Shown: positions 32,535 through 40,977 of the stretch, piece after piece
Layout of the letters: each line of letters opens with the position of its first letter
How positions within the stretch are numbered: position 1 is the stretch's first letter
Origin: Streptomyces sp. NBC_00513
GTDB taxonomy: Bacteria > Actinomycetota > Actinomycetes > Streptomycetales > Streptomycetaceae
Direction: 5' to 3'
DNA: 64,000 nt
Assembly (NCBI RefSeq): GCF_041431415.1
Contig: NZ_CP107845.1
Location: 3,534,001 to 3,598,000, forward strand
Position numbers and translations under genes: made by a program
The notes under the pieces: generated by a model
Seen by the model: the letters and a program-made list of their open reading frames with translations, nothing else
Databases searched by the model: none
What the model was told of the DNA's origin: nothing

Positions 32535-33698
32535 TCAGACGCGCATGGCCTGCGGCGTCTCGCGCAGGCCCGCCTCCGGGCCCGGGTACTCGCGGATGAT
32601 CTCGTAGCGCGTGTTCCGCTCGACCGGGCGGAAGCCGGCCTCGCGGATGAGCTCCAGGAGGTCGTCGCGACCCAGCTTGTTCGGGGTGCCGTAGTTGTCG
32701 GCGTCGTGCGTGATCTTGTACTCGACGACCGAGCCGTCCATGTCGTCCGCGCCGTGCTGGAGCGCGAGCTGTGCGGTCTGCACGCCGTGCATCACCCAGA
32801 ACACCTTGACGTGCGGCACGTTGTCGAAGAGCAGTCGGGACACGGCGAAGGTCTTCAGCGCCTCGGCGCCCGTCGCCATCGTCGTCCGCGCCTGGAGCTT
32901 GTTGCGGACCTTGCCGTCCTTCATGTCCACGAAGTCGTGCTGGTAGCGCAGCGGGATGAAGACCTGGAAACCGCCGGTCTCGTCCTGGAGCTCGCGCAGT
33001 CGCAGCACGTGGTCCACCCGGTGGCGCGGCTCCTCGATGTGCCCGTAGAGCATCGTCGCGGGGGTCTTCAGCCCCTTGGAGTGCGCCAGTCGGTGGATGC
33101 GCGACCAGTCTTCCCAGTGGGTGCGGTGGTCGACGATGTGCTGCCGCACCTCCCAGTCGAAGATCTCGGCGCCGCCGCCGGTCAGCGACTCCAGGCCCGC
33201 CTCGATCAGCTCGTCCAGGATGTCGGAGGCCGACATTCCGGAGATCGTCTCGAAGTGGTGGATCTCGGTGGCCGTGAACGCCTTCAGCGAGACGCTCGGC
33301 AGCGCCTCCTTGAGCGCGGAGAGCGAGCGCGGGTAGTAGCGCCACGGCAGGGTCGGGTGCAGGCCGTTGACGATGTGCAGCTCGGTGAGGTTGTCGTTCT
33401 CCATGGCCTTCGCCAGGCGGACGGCCTCCTCGATGCGCATCGTGTACGCGTCCTTCTCGCCCGGCTTGCGCTGGAACGAGCAGTAGGCGCAGGACGCGGT
33501 GCACACGTTCGTCATGTTGAGGTGACGGTTGACGTTGAAGTGGACGACGTCGCCGTTCTTGCGCGTGCGCACCTCGTGGGCGAGGCCGCCGAGCCAGGCC
33601 AGGTCGTCCGACTCGTAGAGGGCGATGCCGTCCTCACGCGTCAGCCGCTCGCCGGAGCGGACCTTCTCCTCCAGCTCGCGCTTGAGCCCAGCGTCCAT
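32535..33698 (-). CDS. mqnE: Aminofutalosine synthase MqnE (radical SAM)
   Basis: A 387-aa radical S-adenosylmethionine enzyme of the futalosine route to menaquinone. It joins the adenosyl part of SAM to 3-[(1-carboxyvinyl)oxy]benzoate to give aminofutalosine. The [4Fe-4S] site is CTASCAYC (Cys66, Cys70, Cys73), within NRHLNMTNVCTASCAYCSF. HIVNGLHPTLPWRYYP and EIFDWEVRQHIVDHR are further family segments. Length is normal. ATG at 33698. It is followed by its own terminator and lies near the later-step genes mqnM, mqnP and mqnL, so most of the tail end of the pathway is grouped here. mqnA, mqnB, mqnC and mqnD are not in the window. Confidence 0.95.
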   Translation of the reverse strand: MDAGLKRELEEKVRSGERLTREDGIALYESDDLAWLGGLAHEVRTRKNGDVVHFNVNRHLNMTNVCTASCAYCSFQRKPGEKDAYTMRIEEAVRLAKAMENDNLTELHIVNGLHPTLPWRYYPRSLSALKEALPSVSLKAFTATEIHHFETISGMSASDILDELIEAGLESLTGGGAEIFDWEVRQHIVDHRTHWEDWSRIHRLAHSKGLKTPATMLYGHIEEPRHRVDHVLRLRELQDETGGFQVFIPLRYQHDFVDMKDGKVRNKLQARTTMATGAEALKTFAVSRLLFDNVPHVKVFWVMHGVQTAQLALQHGADDMDGSVVEYKITHDADNYGTPNKLGRDDLLELIREAGFRPVERNTRYEIIREYPGPEAGLRETPQAMRV

Positions 33699-33776
33699 CC
33701 CGGTCGTCTCCTCTACGTGTCCTGCACTGCACTACATGTCCCGCACTGCCTGCAACCGCCGCGACCCACCGTACTC

Positions 33777-34232
33777 TCAGGCCTCCTCGGGCAGCTCCCC
33801 GACCCGGTTCTCCCACTTCGTGGAGAGCACGATCGTGGTGCGGGTGCGGGAGACGCCCTTGGTGCCGGACAGCCTCCGGATGATCTTCTCCAGGCCGTCC
33901 ACGTCGCTGGCGCGCGCCTTCAACATGAAGGAGTCGTCGCCCGCGATGAACCAGCAGTCCTCGATCTCCGGCAGGTCCTTGAGCCGGCGCGCCACGTCCT
34001 CGTGGTCGGCGGCGTCGGAGAGGGAGATGCCGATCAGCGCCGTGACGCCGAGACCGAGCGAGGCCGAGTCCACGGTCGCGCGGTAGCCCGTGATCACGCC
34101 CGCGGTCTCCAGGCGGTTGATCCGGTCGGTGACGCTGGGGCCGGAGAGACCCACGAGACGGCCCAGCTCCGCGTACGAGGCACGCCCGTTCTCCCGGAGT
34201 GCCTGGATGAGCTGCCTGTCCACCGTGTCCAT
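33777..34232 (-). CDS. Lrp/AsnC-family transcriptional regulator
   Basis: A 151-aa regulator. An N-terminal winged helix (MDTVDRQLIQALRENGRASY, AELGRLVGLSGPSVTDRINR) is followed by the RAM ligand/oligomer domain (GVTALIGISL, CWFIAGDDSFMLKARASDVD). The family senses amino acids or related metabolites. The frame opens at 34268, but GGAAGG lies eleven bases before the ATG at 34232, which I prefer. The divergent small gene at 34358 shares its promoter region, where a perfect 8-bp inverted repeat lies. It stands among menaquinone genes, so control of them is possible but unproven. Confidence 0.9.
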   Translation of the reverse strand: MDTVDRQLIQALRENGRASYAELGRLVGLSGPSVTDRINRLETAGVITGYRATVDSASLGLGVTALIGISLSDAADHEDVARRLKDLPEIEDCWFIAGDDSFMLKARASDVDGLEKIIRRLSGTKGVSRTRTTIVLSTKWENRVGELPEEA

Positions 34233-34291
34233 TTGTATGGAGCCTTCCATTATTCGGCGATCCTGCAAGTCTAGGTATAGAATCTAAGGCA

Positions 34292-34311
34292 CACAGGGTC
34301 AACACCCTGTG
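34292..34311. promoter_or_regulatory. Inverted repeat CACAGGGT-CAAC-ACCCTGTG
   Basis: A perfect 8-bp inverted repeat with a 4-base spacer, centred between the asnC-like gene (minus) and the 44-aa gene (plus), beside an AT-rich stretch (TAGGTATAGAATCTA at 34273-34287). A likely operator for the Lrp/AsnC protein. Confidence 0.6.
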
Positions 34312-34357
34312 AATCTTTTCAACAGATCAATGACGATCTTCAGGAGTGGTTTTCACC

Positions 34358-34492
34358 GTGTACACGATCGAGATGGCCTACGCGCACATGCGACAGCTCC
34401 AGGAGCTGGCCAACCGATCCCGCACCGACCAGCCGTCCGCCGCACACCGCGTGGACAAGACCCGCAAGCCGCGCAGCGCCAAGAAGCGCTAG
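34358..34492 (+). CDS. Small conserved-looking basic protein, 44 aa
   Basis: GTG at 34358 with AGGAG ten bases upstream. The peptide starts VYTIEMAYAHMRQLQELANR and ends in a basic tail (KTRKPRSAKKR). Strong codon bias and the ribosome site support a real gene. The first half is an amphipathic helix and the tail could bind nucleic acid or membrane. It is divergent from the AsnC-type regulator. Its stop TAG overlaps the mqnM-like stop on the other strand by two bases. Function is unknown. Confidence 0.72.
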   Translation: MYTIEMAYAHMRQLQELANRSRTDQPSAAHRVDKTRKPRSAKKR

Positions 34493-35178
34493 TCACCGCC
34501 GCCTGCCCCCTGGGGAGCGCGGGAGCCTCCCAGCTCCCCCTCCCAACGGCGATACAGCCGGTGCGGCACCCCTGCCGCGTCCAGCACTCGCCCCGCGACG
34601 AAGTCCACCAGATCCTGGATGTGCGTCGCACCCGCGTAGAAGGCCGGAGAGGCGGGCAGCACGATCGCGCCCGCCTCGTCCAGCGCCACCAACTGCTTCA
34701 ACGTCTGTCCGCTCAGCGGGGTCTCGCGCACCGCGACCACCAGTCGGCGCCGCTCCTTGAGCGTCACGCTCGCGACCCGCTGGAGCAGGTCCTTCGACAG
34801 CCCCAGCGCGACCCCCGCCACGCAGGCCGTCGACGCCGGCACGATCAGCATCCCCTTGACGGGGTACGAGCCCGAGCTCGGTCCGGCCGCCAGGTCCCCC
34901 GCCGCCCAGTGGCGTACGCCGTCCAGGTCGATCCCCGCGAAGGTGCCCGGCTTGCCGTCCGCCCCGCGCTCCAGCCACTCGGCCAGATCGGCCCGCCAGT
35001 GCGCGTCGCGGAAGGCGATCCCGGTCTCGTCCAACAGGGTGAGCCGGGAGGCCCGGCTCACCACCAGGTCCACGCCCTCGCCCGCCGCGAGGAGTCCCCG
35101 GATCACCGCCGCCGCGTACGGCGTCCCGGACGCACCGGAAACCCCGACCACCCACGGGGTGCGCTTGCCCTCAGTCAT
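34489..35178 (-). CDS. mqnM: Flavin prenyltransferase, UbiX-like (menaquinone MqnM-type)
   Basis: A 229-aa enzyme that attaches an isoprenyl unit to FMN, making the cofactor of the UbiD-type decarboxylase. The N-terminus VVGVSGASGTPYAAAVIRGL is the FMN-binding start of the UbiX family. SGSYPVKGMLIVPASTACVA and RRLVVAVRETPLS carry the conserved residues of the active site, and PASPAFYAG is typical. The ATG at 35178 suits the family start; the frame continues upstream without coding features. Its partner mqnL (UbiD-like) is 2.1 kb away on the same strand, with the rhomboid gene on the other strand between. The symbol follows use for the futalosine pathway; ubiX would also serve. Confidence 0.92.
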   Translation of the reverse strand: MTEGKRTPWVVGVSGASGTPYAAAVIRGLLAAGEGVDLVVSRASRLTLLDETGIAFRDAHWRADLAEWLERGADGKPGTFAGIDLDGVRHWAAGDLAAGPSSGSYPVKGMLIVPASTACVAGVALGLSKDLLQRVASVTLKERRRLVVAVRETPLSGQTLKQLVALDEAGAIVLPASPAFYAGATHIQDLVDFVAGRVLDAAGVPHRLYRRWEGELGGSRAPQGAGGGD

Positions 35179-35268
35179 ACCTCCGAGACTATCCGGCCAC
35201 GGCACGCGGGCACTCGATAAGGTGTCCGCACGTCCCAGGGGGTGGGATGCGCGGACGAGGGGGCAGCG

Positions 35269-35880
35269 GTGAGCACGAGCGTGGACGAGACATGGACCCG
35301 GACCGACCGGGCCAAGGCCGCCGCCCAGTTGATGCTGGGATGGGTGGCGCTGCTCTGGCTGATAGAGGCGGTCGACTTCGCCACCGGTCACGCGCTCGAC
35401 GCGTACGGGATCGAGGCACGCGAGCCGGGGAGCCTGCTGCGGGTCCCCCTGGCGGCGTTCCTGCACTTCGGCTTCGATCACGTGGCGGCCAACAGCGTTC
35501 CGCTGCTGGTGTTCGGCTTCGTCGCCGCCCTCGGCGGCATCCGTCGCTTTCTGGCCGTCTGCGCCCTGATCATCGCGGCCGACGGCCTCGGCACCTGGCT
35601 GATCTCACCGCCGAACACCCTCACCGCCGGCGCCTCCGGCGTGGTCTTCGGGCTCTTCGGCTACGTCGTCGTCCGCGGCTTCGTCGAACGCAGGGTCCTC
35701 GGCATCGCGGTGGGACTGGCGATCGGCCTCTACTGGGGTGCCACCGCCCTGTCCGGCATCCTGCCCATGACCCCCGGGGTCAGCTGGCAGGGACACCTCT
35801 GCGGCCTCGTGGCGGGCGTGGTCACGGCCCTGTTCCTCCGCCGCCCCGACCGCCACGCGGCGCTCCCCCAGGCGGTCTAG
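35269..35880 (+). CDS. Rhomboid-family intramembrane serine protease
   Basis: A 203-aa protein with six membrane helices. The nucleophile is in GASGVVFGLFGY (GASG, Ser) and the partner histidine is in WQGHLCGLVAG, the usual pair. FLHFGFDHVAANSVPLLVFG holds the family's His-x-x-x-Asn segment. The GTG at 35269 follows GAGGGGG at six bases; an ATG nine codons earlier has no signal. The target is unknown. It is oriented against the menaquinone genes and overlaps the mqnP end by four bases (tail to tail). Length is normal for the short bacterial type. Confidence 0.9.
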   Translation: MSTSVDETWTRTDRAKAAAQLMLGWVALLWLIEAVDFATGHALDAYGIEAREPGSLLRVPLAAFLHFGFDHVAANSVPLLVFGFVAALGGIRRFLAVCALIIAADGLGTWLISPPNTLTAGASGVVFGLFGYVVVRGFVERRVLGIAVGLAIGLYWGATALSGILPMTPGVSWQGHLCGLVAGVVTALFLRRPDRHAALPQAV

Positions 35881-36800
35881 AGCGTCAGGCCCCGCACCAC
35901 GAGGTCCAGCAGCGCGCAGACGAACAGCGCGATGCCGATGAAGCCGTTCACCGTGAAGAAGGCCCGGTTCAGGCGGGACAGGTCGTGCGGCTTCACGATG
36001 GTGTGCTCGTAGACGAAGGCCGCGACGACGATCAGCAGCCCGAACCAGAAGATCGGGCCCGCGTCCGTCGCCACCGCGTACCAGGCCAGCAGGCCGGTGG
36101 TCACCACGTGCGCCCCGCGCGCGCCCCACAGGGCCGCCGGGATGCCGAAGCGGGCCGGGACCGAGCGGACGCCCTCCGCACGGTCGGCCGCCACGTCCTG
36201 GCAGCCGAAGATCAGGTCGAAGCCGCCGATCCACACGCCGACCGCGAGGCCGAGGATCACCGCGTCCCAGGACCACTCGCCGGTGATCGCCAGCCAGGCG
36301 CCGATCGGCCCGATCGCCTGGGCCAGGCCCAGGATGGCGTGCGGGAAGTCCGTGAAGCGCTTCCCGTACGGGTAGACCACCATCGGGACCACCGCGAGCG
36401 GTGCCAGCATCAGGCACAGCGGGTTCAGCAGCGCCGCCGAGCCGAGGAACACGACCAGCGCGACGCCGGCCCCCGTCCAGGCGGTCCGCACCGACACGGC
36501 GCCGGTGACGAGCTCACGCCCGGCGGTGCGCGGGTTGCGGGCGTCGATCTCCCGGTCGATGATCCGGTTGGCGGCCATCGCGAAGGTCCGCAGCCCCACC
36601 ATGCAGACGGTGACGAGCACCAGCTTGCCCCAGTGCACGGTCCCGTCGAGCTCGAACATCGCGGTCAGGGCGGCGATGTAGGCGAAGGGCAGCGCGAAGA
36701 CCGAGTGCTCGATCATCACGAGGCGCAGGAAGGCCTTCGCCTTGTTGCCGGTCTGCGGCGCCGGGCCGGGGCCGACGACGCCTTCGGCTGCCGAGGTCAT
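35877..36800 (-). CDS. mqnP: Menaquinone prenyltransferase, UbiA-like (MqnP)
   Basis: A 307-aa membrane enzyme that attaches the polyprenyl chain to the naphthoate ring precursor. The two Asp-rich Mg-diphosphate sites are NRIIDREIDARNPRTAGREL and DLIFGCQDVAADRAEGVRS. Eight to nine helices surround them. The ATG at 36800 overlaps the stop of the upstream small gene (ATGA). Its place in a coupled operon after mqnL fits the late futalosine pathway. Confidence 0.94.
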   Translation of the reverse strand: MTSAAEGVVGPGPAPQTGNKAKAFLRLVMIEHSVFALPFAYIAALTAMFELDGTVHWGKLVLVTVCMVGLRTFAMAANRIIDREIDARNPRTAGRELVTGAVSVRTAWTGAGVALVVFLGSAALLNPLCLMLAPLAVVPMVVYPYGKRFTDFPHAILGLAQAIGPIGAWLAITGEWSWDAVILGLAVGVWIGGFDLIFGCQDVAADRAEGVRSVPARFGIPAALWGARGAHVVTTGLLAWYAVATDAGPIFWFGLLIVVAAFVYEHTIVKPHDLSRLNRAFFTVNGFIGIALFVCALLDLVVRGLTL

Positions 36801-37267
36801 ACGAGACTCCTCCGGAACGCTTCGATGTCGGCCAGCAGTCGTGCGCCGGGCAGCGGCCCGGTCTCCAGGGTCTGCGCCGGCCCGTCGTGGCCCTCGGGCG
36901 GGGTGACGTGGGCGGTGAAGGCCCAGTCGTCGCCCGTCGGGCGGCCCTCCAGGCGCAGCACGTCGCCCGCTTCGACGGTGAACGGCGCGGCCCCGGCGAG
37001 GCCGGCGAGGAGCCGCTCCGCGAAGTCCTCGGCCTCGATGTCGCGCAGGCCCGGCAGTTCGAAGCCGTCGCCCTCGCCGTCCTCGACGTCGGTGAGCAGC
37101 GCCCAGACGTTCCCGGGGCCGGCGAACTCCTCCGGCGAGACGCCGGCCTGCTCGGCCGCCGCCCGGACTGCCTCGTCCGCCGCGTCGAGTTCCGGGCGCA
37201 CGAGCGCCACGTAGGTGGTGTCGTTCCCGATGAAGAGCTCGGGGCCGCCCACCGCGATCGGGCTCAC
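36797..37267 (-). CDS. Unknown protein coupled between mqnL and mqnP
   Basis: A 156-aa soluble acidic protein. Its GTG (37265-37267) overlaps the mqnL stop and its stop overlaps the mqnP start, both by four bases, so all three are made together. It begins VSPIAVGGPELFIGNDTTYV, has an acidic helical middle (VRPELDAADEAVRAAAEQAG, EDGEGDGFELPGLRD) and a beta-strand end (FTVEAGDVLRLEGRPTGDDW). There are no metal or nucleotide motifs, signal or membrane segments. I do not recognise a family. The strict coupling suggests it serves menaquinone synthesis, perhaps as an assembly or regulatory subunit. Confidence 0.78.
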   Translation of the reverse strand: MSPIAVGGPELFIGNDTTYVALVRPELDAADEAVRAAAEQAGVSPEEFAGPGNVWALLTDVEDGEGDGFELPGLRDIEAEDFAERLLAGLAGAAPFTVEAGDVLRLEGRPTGDDWAFTAHVTPPEGHDGPAQTLETGPLPGARLLADIEAFRRSLV

Positions 37268-38718
37268 AGTCCGTACTCCTTCCAGCGGCTGTCCACGAGA
37301 GCCGCCGTCGCCGGGTCGGACTCCACCATGTCGGGCCAGCCGCCGTCCCGGGTGTAGCCCTCCTCGGGCAGCTTCCGCGTCGCGTCGATCCCCGCCTTGC
37401 CGCCCCAGAACTGCTGGTAGGAGGCGTGGTCGAGGTGGTCGACGGGTCCTTCGACGACGGTCAGGTCGCGGGAGTAGTCGGTGTTGCCCAGGGCCCGCCA
37501 GGAGACCTCGTGGAGATCGTGGACGTCGCAGTCCTTGTCCACCACGATGATCAGCTTGGTCAGCGACATCATGTGGGCGCCCCAGATGGCGTGCATGACC
37601 TTCTGCGCGTGCTTGGGGTACTTCTTGTCGATCGAGACGATCGCGCAGTTGTGGAAGCCGCCCGACTCGGGGAGGTGGTAGTCCACGATGTCCGGCACGA
37701 TGATCTTGAGCAGGGGCAGGAAGAAGCGTTCGGTGGCACGACCGAGCGGACCGTCCTCGGTCGGCGGACGGCCGACGACGATCGACTGGAGCAGCGGACG
37801 CTTGCGCATCGTCACGCAGTCGATCGTCAGCGCGGGGAACGGTTCCTGCGGCGTGTAGAAACCGGTGTGGTCGCCGAAGGGGCCCTCGGGCAGCATCTCG
37901 CCCGGCTCCAACCAGCCCTCGATGACGACCTCGGCGTTCGCCGGCACCTGGAGGGGGACCGTCTTGCAGTCGACCATCTCGATGCGCTTGCCCGCCACGA
38001 AGCCGGCGAAGAGGTACTCGTCGATGTCGCCGGGCAGCGGCGCGGTGGACGCGTACGTCACGGCCGGCGGGCACCCGAAGGCGATGGCGACGGGCAGCCG
38101 CTCGCCCCGGGCCGCGGCGACCGCGTAGTGGTTGCGGCTGTCCTTGTGGATCTGCCAGTGCATGCCGATGGTGCGCTTGTCGTGGCGCTGGAGGCGGTAC
38201 AGGCCGAGGTTGCGCACGCCCGTCTCCGGGTGCTTGGTGTGCGTCAGACCGAGGTTGAAGAAGGACCCGCCGTCCTTGGGCCAGGTGAAGAGGGCCGGCA
38301 GCAGGTCCAGGTCCACGTCGTCGCCGGTGAGCACGACCTCCTGGACGGGCGCGTCGCCCTTCACCTTCCGCGGCGGCACGTGCACCATCGAGCCGAGCTT
38401 GCCGAAGGCCTCGCGAACGCCGATGAACCCCTGGGGCAGCTCGGGCTTGAGCAGTCCGCCGATCTTCTCGCTGATCTCCGCGTACGACTTCAGGCCGAGG
38501 GCCTTCAGGAGCCGGCGGTCGGTACCGAAGACGTTCATGGCCAGCGGCATCGCCGAGCCCTTGACGTTCTCGAAGAGCAGCGCGGGCCCGCCCGCTTTGT
38601 TCACTCTGTCGACGATCTCCCCGATCTCCAGATACGGGTCGACTTCGGCCTTGATGCGCTTGAGGTCGCCCTCCCGCTCCAGAGCCCGGAGCAGCGAGCG
38701 GAGATCGTCGTAAGCCAT
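37264..38718 (-). CDS. mqnL: Menaquinone decarboxylase, UbiD-like (MqnL)
   Basis: A 484-aa prenyl-FMN-dependent decarboxylase that removes the carboxyl group of the naphthoate intermediate. Family segments are plain: MAYDDLRSLLRALEREGDL, GGSFFNLGLTHTKHPETGVR, MHWQIHKDSRNHY, PEGPFGDHTGFYTPQEPFPA (with the Glu-x-x-x-Asp/His active-site region) and GFHNCAIVSIDKKYPKHAQ. Length is typical. ATG at 38718. It is the first gene of the mqnL-unknown-mqnP operon and needs the cofactor made by the UbiX-like enzyme at 34489. The divergent PLDc_N gene begins about 90 bases away. Confidence 0.95.
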   Translation of the reverse strand: MAYDDLRSLLRALEREGDLKRIKAEVDPYLEIGEIVDRVNKAGGPALLFENVKGSAMPLAMNVFGTDRRLLKALGLKSYAEISEKIGGLLKPELPQGFIGVREAFGKLGSMVHVPPRKVKGDAPVQEVVLTGDDVDLDLLPALFTWPKDGGSFFNLGLTHTKHPETGVRNLGLYRLQRHDKRTIGMHWQIHKDSRNHYAVAAARGERLPVAIAFGCPPAVTYASTAPLPGDIDEYLFAGFVAGKRIEMVDCKTVPLQVPANAEVVIEGWLEPGEMLPEGPFGDHTGFYTPQEPFPALTIDCVTMRKRPLLQSIVVGRPPTEDGPLGRATERFFLPLLKIIVPDIVDYHLPESGGFHNCAIVSIDKKYPKHAQKVMHAIWGAHMMSLTKLIIVVDKDCDVHDLHEVSWRALGNTDYSRDLTVVEGPVDHLDHASYQQFWGGKAGIDATRKLPEEGYTRDGGWPDMVESDPATAALVDSRWKEYGL

Positions 38719-38808
38719 GGGGCCCAGTATCCGTCACCCTCTACCCTGGGAGCGTCACCGGGGCCCGACGCGGCCCCGCCGCCACTGCCTGGGAGTCGGT
38801 CCCGCACC

Positions 38809-39168
38809 GTGCTGCGCTATCTGCCGTTCCTGCTTCTCATCGCGCTGACCGTCTATGCCTTCATCGACTGTCTGAACACGCCGGAGGAGGAGGTCAAGCA
38901 CCTGCAGAAGGTGGTCTGGGTCCTCATCATCCTGCTGTTCCCGATCGTCGGGGCGATCGTCTGGCTGTACTCGGGCAAGAAGCGGCAGGCGTCCGCCGGC
39001 CGGGCCCGCCGCACGCAGTGGGTCGCGCCCGACGACAACCCGGAGTTCCTGAACTCGCTGCGCGAGGAGCAGGACCGCACCAGGGGGCGGGACGAGGAGA
39101 AGGACGCCGAGAAGGACGCGGACCGCGAGAAGGACACGGACCGGGACCGGGACCGCGACAAGGACTAG
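38809..39168 (+). CDS. PLDc_N-domain small membrane protein
   Basis: A 119-aa protein with two membrane helices (VLRYLPFLLLIALTVYAFID and VVWVLIILLFPIVGAIVWLY), separated by CLNTPEEEVKHLQK. This is the PLDc_N (phospholipase-D N-terminal) module found alone in many actinobacteria. The tail is a run of Arg/Asp/Glu/Lys repeats (EKDAEKDADREKD). GTG at 38809 follows GGGAG at a rather long distance. Divergent from mqnL. Its role is unknown. Confidence 0.85.
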   Translation: MLRYLPFLLLIALTVYAFIDCLNTPEEEVKHLQKVVWVLIILLFPIVGAIVWLYSGKKRQASAGRARRTQWVAPDDNPEFLNSLREEQDRTRGRDEEKDAEKDADREKDTDRDRDRDKD

Positions 39169-39200
39169 GGCGCGGGCGCGGGCCGCACACGGACCCGGGG

Positions 39201-40484
39201 CTAGCCGGTCGGCAGGTCGAGCCCGGCGTAGACCTGGTCGAGGACCGTGGGCAGCAGGGCGATGGCCGTGGCCCGCCCGTCGGGTGCCACGGTCAGGTTC
39301 GTCCAGATCACGAGCGTGACGTCGTTGTCCGGGTCGTGCCCGATGAAGGAGTTGAACCCCGGGAGTTCACCGCCGTGGTAGTACATGGCGGCGTTCGGGG
39401 CGAACCGCTGGTGCGCGATGCCGTAGCCGTACTCCTGCCCGTGCGCGTCCGGGCCCTCGGACCGCGGGCTGCCCAGCCACTGCTTCTGAGTCGCGGCGTT
39501 CAGGACCTTGCCCGACACCAGTGCCCGGATCCAGTTGGCCAGGTCCCGCGCCGTGGACACGACCCCACCGGCGGCGGTGGCGTACGAGGGGTTCTGGAAC
39601 GTGTAGTCGATCGGCCGGAGCCTGCCCGTCGTCGCCGCCTCGCGCATCTCGGCGGGGTAGGGCTTGTCGACCAGCGCGTAGGACGATCCGCCGTACATGT
39701 AGCCGTGCGCGAAGGGGTCGGGCAGCGACCGGTCGTGGATGTCCGGCAGCTTGGTGCCCTCCAGTGCGAGCGGGGCGAACAGCCGGTCCCGGAGCTGCTC
39801 GGCCAGGGGCCGACCGCCGGCCTTCTCGGCGACCAGTCCGAGCAGGGCGTAGTTGGTGTTGGAGTACTCGAAGGACGCGTCGGGCGCGAAGTTCGGCGGA
39901 TGCCTGAAGGCGATGTCCAGGACCTCCCGGGGGGTCCACGCCTTCCCCGGGTCGGCGTCGAGGGTCGCCGCGAGCGCGGGAGCGTCGGTGTAGTTGTAGA
40001 GCCCGCTGCGCATCCTCAGCAGGTCGGCGAGGGTGATGTGCGCGCCGTTCGGCACGCCCGGGACGTAGTCGGACACCGGGTCGGTGAGCCGGAGCGCGCC
40101 GTCCTGGGCCAGCAGCATGATCAGTGCGGACGTCATCGTCTTGGTGTTGGAGGCGATGCGGAAGTGGTCGCGCGTGTCCGGCGGGGTGTTCTCGCCGAGT
40201 TCGCTCGTGCCGACGATCGCCCGGAAGGTTCCCTGGGGGGTCCGCAACAGGACGACCGCGCCGGGCACCGAGAGCTTCTTCGCGGCGCGGGCCACGGCGG
40301 CCTGGAAGGCGGCCGGGTCGATCGGCTTGAGGGCGGATGCCGCGGGGGTCGGGGGGTTCGTCGCCGCGGCGGGCGGGGGCGGGGGGTTGGTCGCCGCCGT
40401 GGCGGTCGATCCGGCGGGGACGGCGCCGCCCGCGATCACGAGGGCCACGCAGGGTGCGAGCCAGGCCGCTCGGGAACTCCTCAT
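39201..40484 (-). CDS. Secreted serine hydrolase of the beta-lactamase / D-Ala-D-Ala carboxypeptidase type
   Basis: A 427-aa exported protein. The N-terminus MRSSRAAWLAPCVALVIAGG is a signal peptide, then a Pro/Ala/Asn repeat linker (NPPPPPAAATNPPTP). The class C-like catalytic set is present: SNTK (Ser-x-x-Lys, near residue 110), YSNTNY (Tyr-x-Asn, near 205) and HGGELPG near the end in place of KTG. The ATG at 40484 fits the signal peptide; the frame runs on upstream to 40544. It is monocistronic and convergent with the PLDc_N gene. It probably acts on peptidoglycan peptides or D-amino-acid substrates outside the cell. Confidence 0.9.
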   Translation of the reverse strand: MRSSRAAWLAPCVALVIAGGAVPAGSTATAATNPPPPPAAATNPPTPAASALKPIDPAAFQAAVARAAKKLSVPGAVVLLRTPQGTFRAIVGTSELGENTPPDTRDHFRIASNTKTMTSALIMLLAQDGALRLTDPVSDYVPGVPNGAHITLADLLRMRSGLYNYTDAPALAATLDADPGKAWTPREVLDIAFRHPPNFAPDASFEYSNTNYALLGLVAEKAGGRPLAEQLRDRLFAPLALEGTKLPDIHDRSLPDPFAHGYMYGGSSYALVDKPYPAEMREAATTGRLRPIDYTFQNPSYATAAGGVVSTARDLANWIRALVSGKVLNAATQKQWLGSPRSEGPDAHGQEYGYGIAHQRFAPNAAMYYHGGELPGFNSFIGHDPDNDVTLVIWTNLTVAPDGRATAIALLPTVLDQVYAGLDLPTG

Positions 40485-40539
40485 GCGATCACCACAGCCG
40501 TTGCGTTCGCCGCCCCCCTTCTGACCCTTCTGGCATGAA

Positions 40540-40835
40540 ATCACCCAATTTTATCAGCGCGGGCGGCCCCCGGCGCGGCCCCTCGGCCCGCCGTGCCCCG
40601 TCCCACCGCGTCGAGCGCCGCGCTCGCGAAGGCCCGTACCGCGCCCGAGTTGTCGGCCGCGCGCCAGACCAGGCCGTAACCGGCGGGCTCGGCGTCCGAG
40701 ACAGCACCGGCCCCTCCCCCGGGTCCGATTCGCGCACCGGGAACTCGGCGAAGGCGACGTCGAAGTCACCGCTGCGCAACTGCCCGTACGGGTCCGAGAG
40801 CGGCGCGCCGATGCGGCGCTCCAGGCGCTGGAGCA
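40540..40835 (-). pseudogene. Remnant of a LysR-type regulator gene
   Basis: Read on the minus strand from 40835, SMLQRLERRIGAPL (end of a LysR helix-turn-helix) is fused directly to DPYGQLRSGDFDVAFAEFPV (part of the effector domain). After a frameshift around 40690 comes AGYGLVWRAADNSGAVRAF with ASAALDAV, the usual LysR end. Most of the protein is missing. So at least one internal deletion and one frame change have destroyed the gene. Confidence 0.65.
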
Positions 40836-40837
40836 TG

Positions 40838-40901
40838 CTGTTGGGCGGTCGCGCCGCCGACCTGTTCGGGCGGCGGCGGATGTTCGTCGGCGGCCGGGGC
40901 C
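40838..40901 (+). pseudogene. Fragment of an MFS (DHA2-type) transporter gene
   Basis: The plus-strand reading LLGGRAADLFGRRRMFVGG is the loop A motif of 14-helix drug transporters. No further part of the gene is found on either side. It abuts the LysR remnant head to head, as the intact regulator and transporter pair would have done. Confidence 0.6.
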
Positions 40902-40977
40902 CCCGAGTCGGGTCCGGCGCCCAAGCCGGTGGGGGCCTGAGCGCCCGACGGCGGCACCCGGGCCCCGCCCTGCCAGG

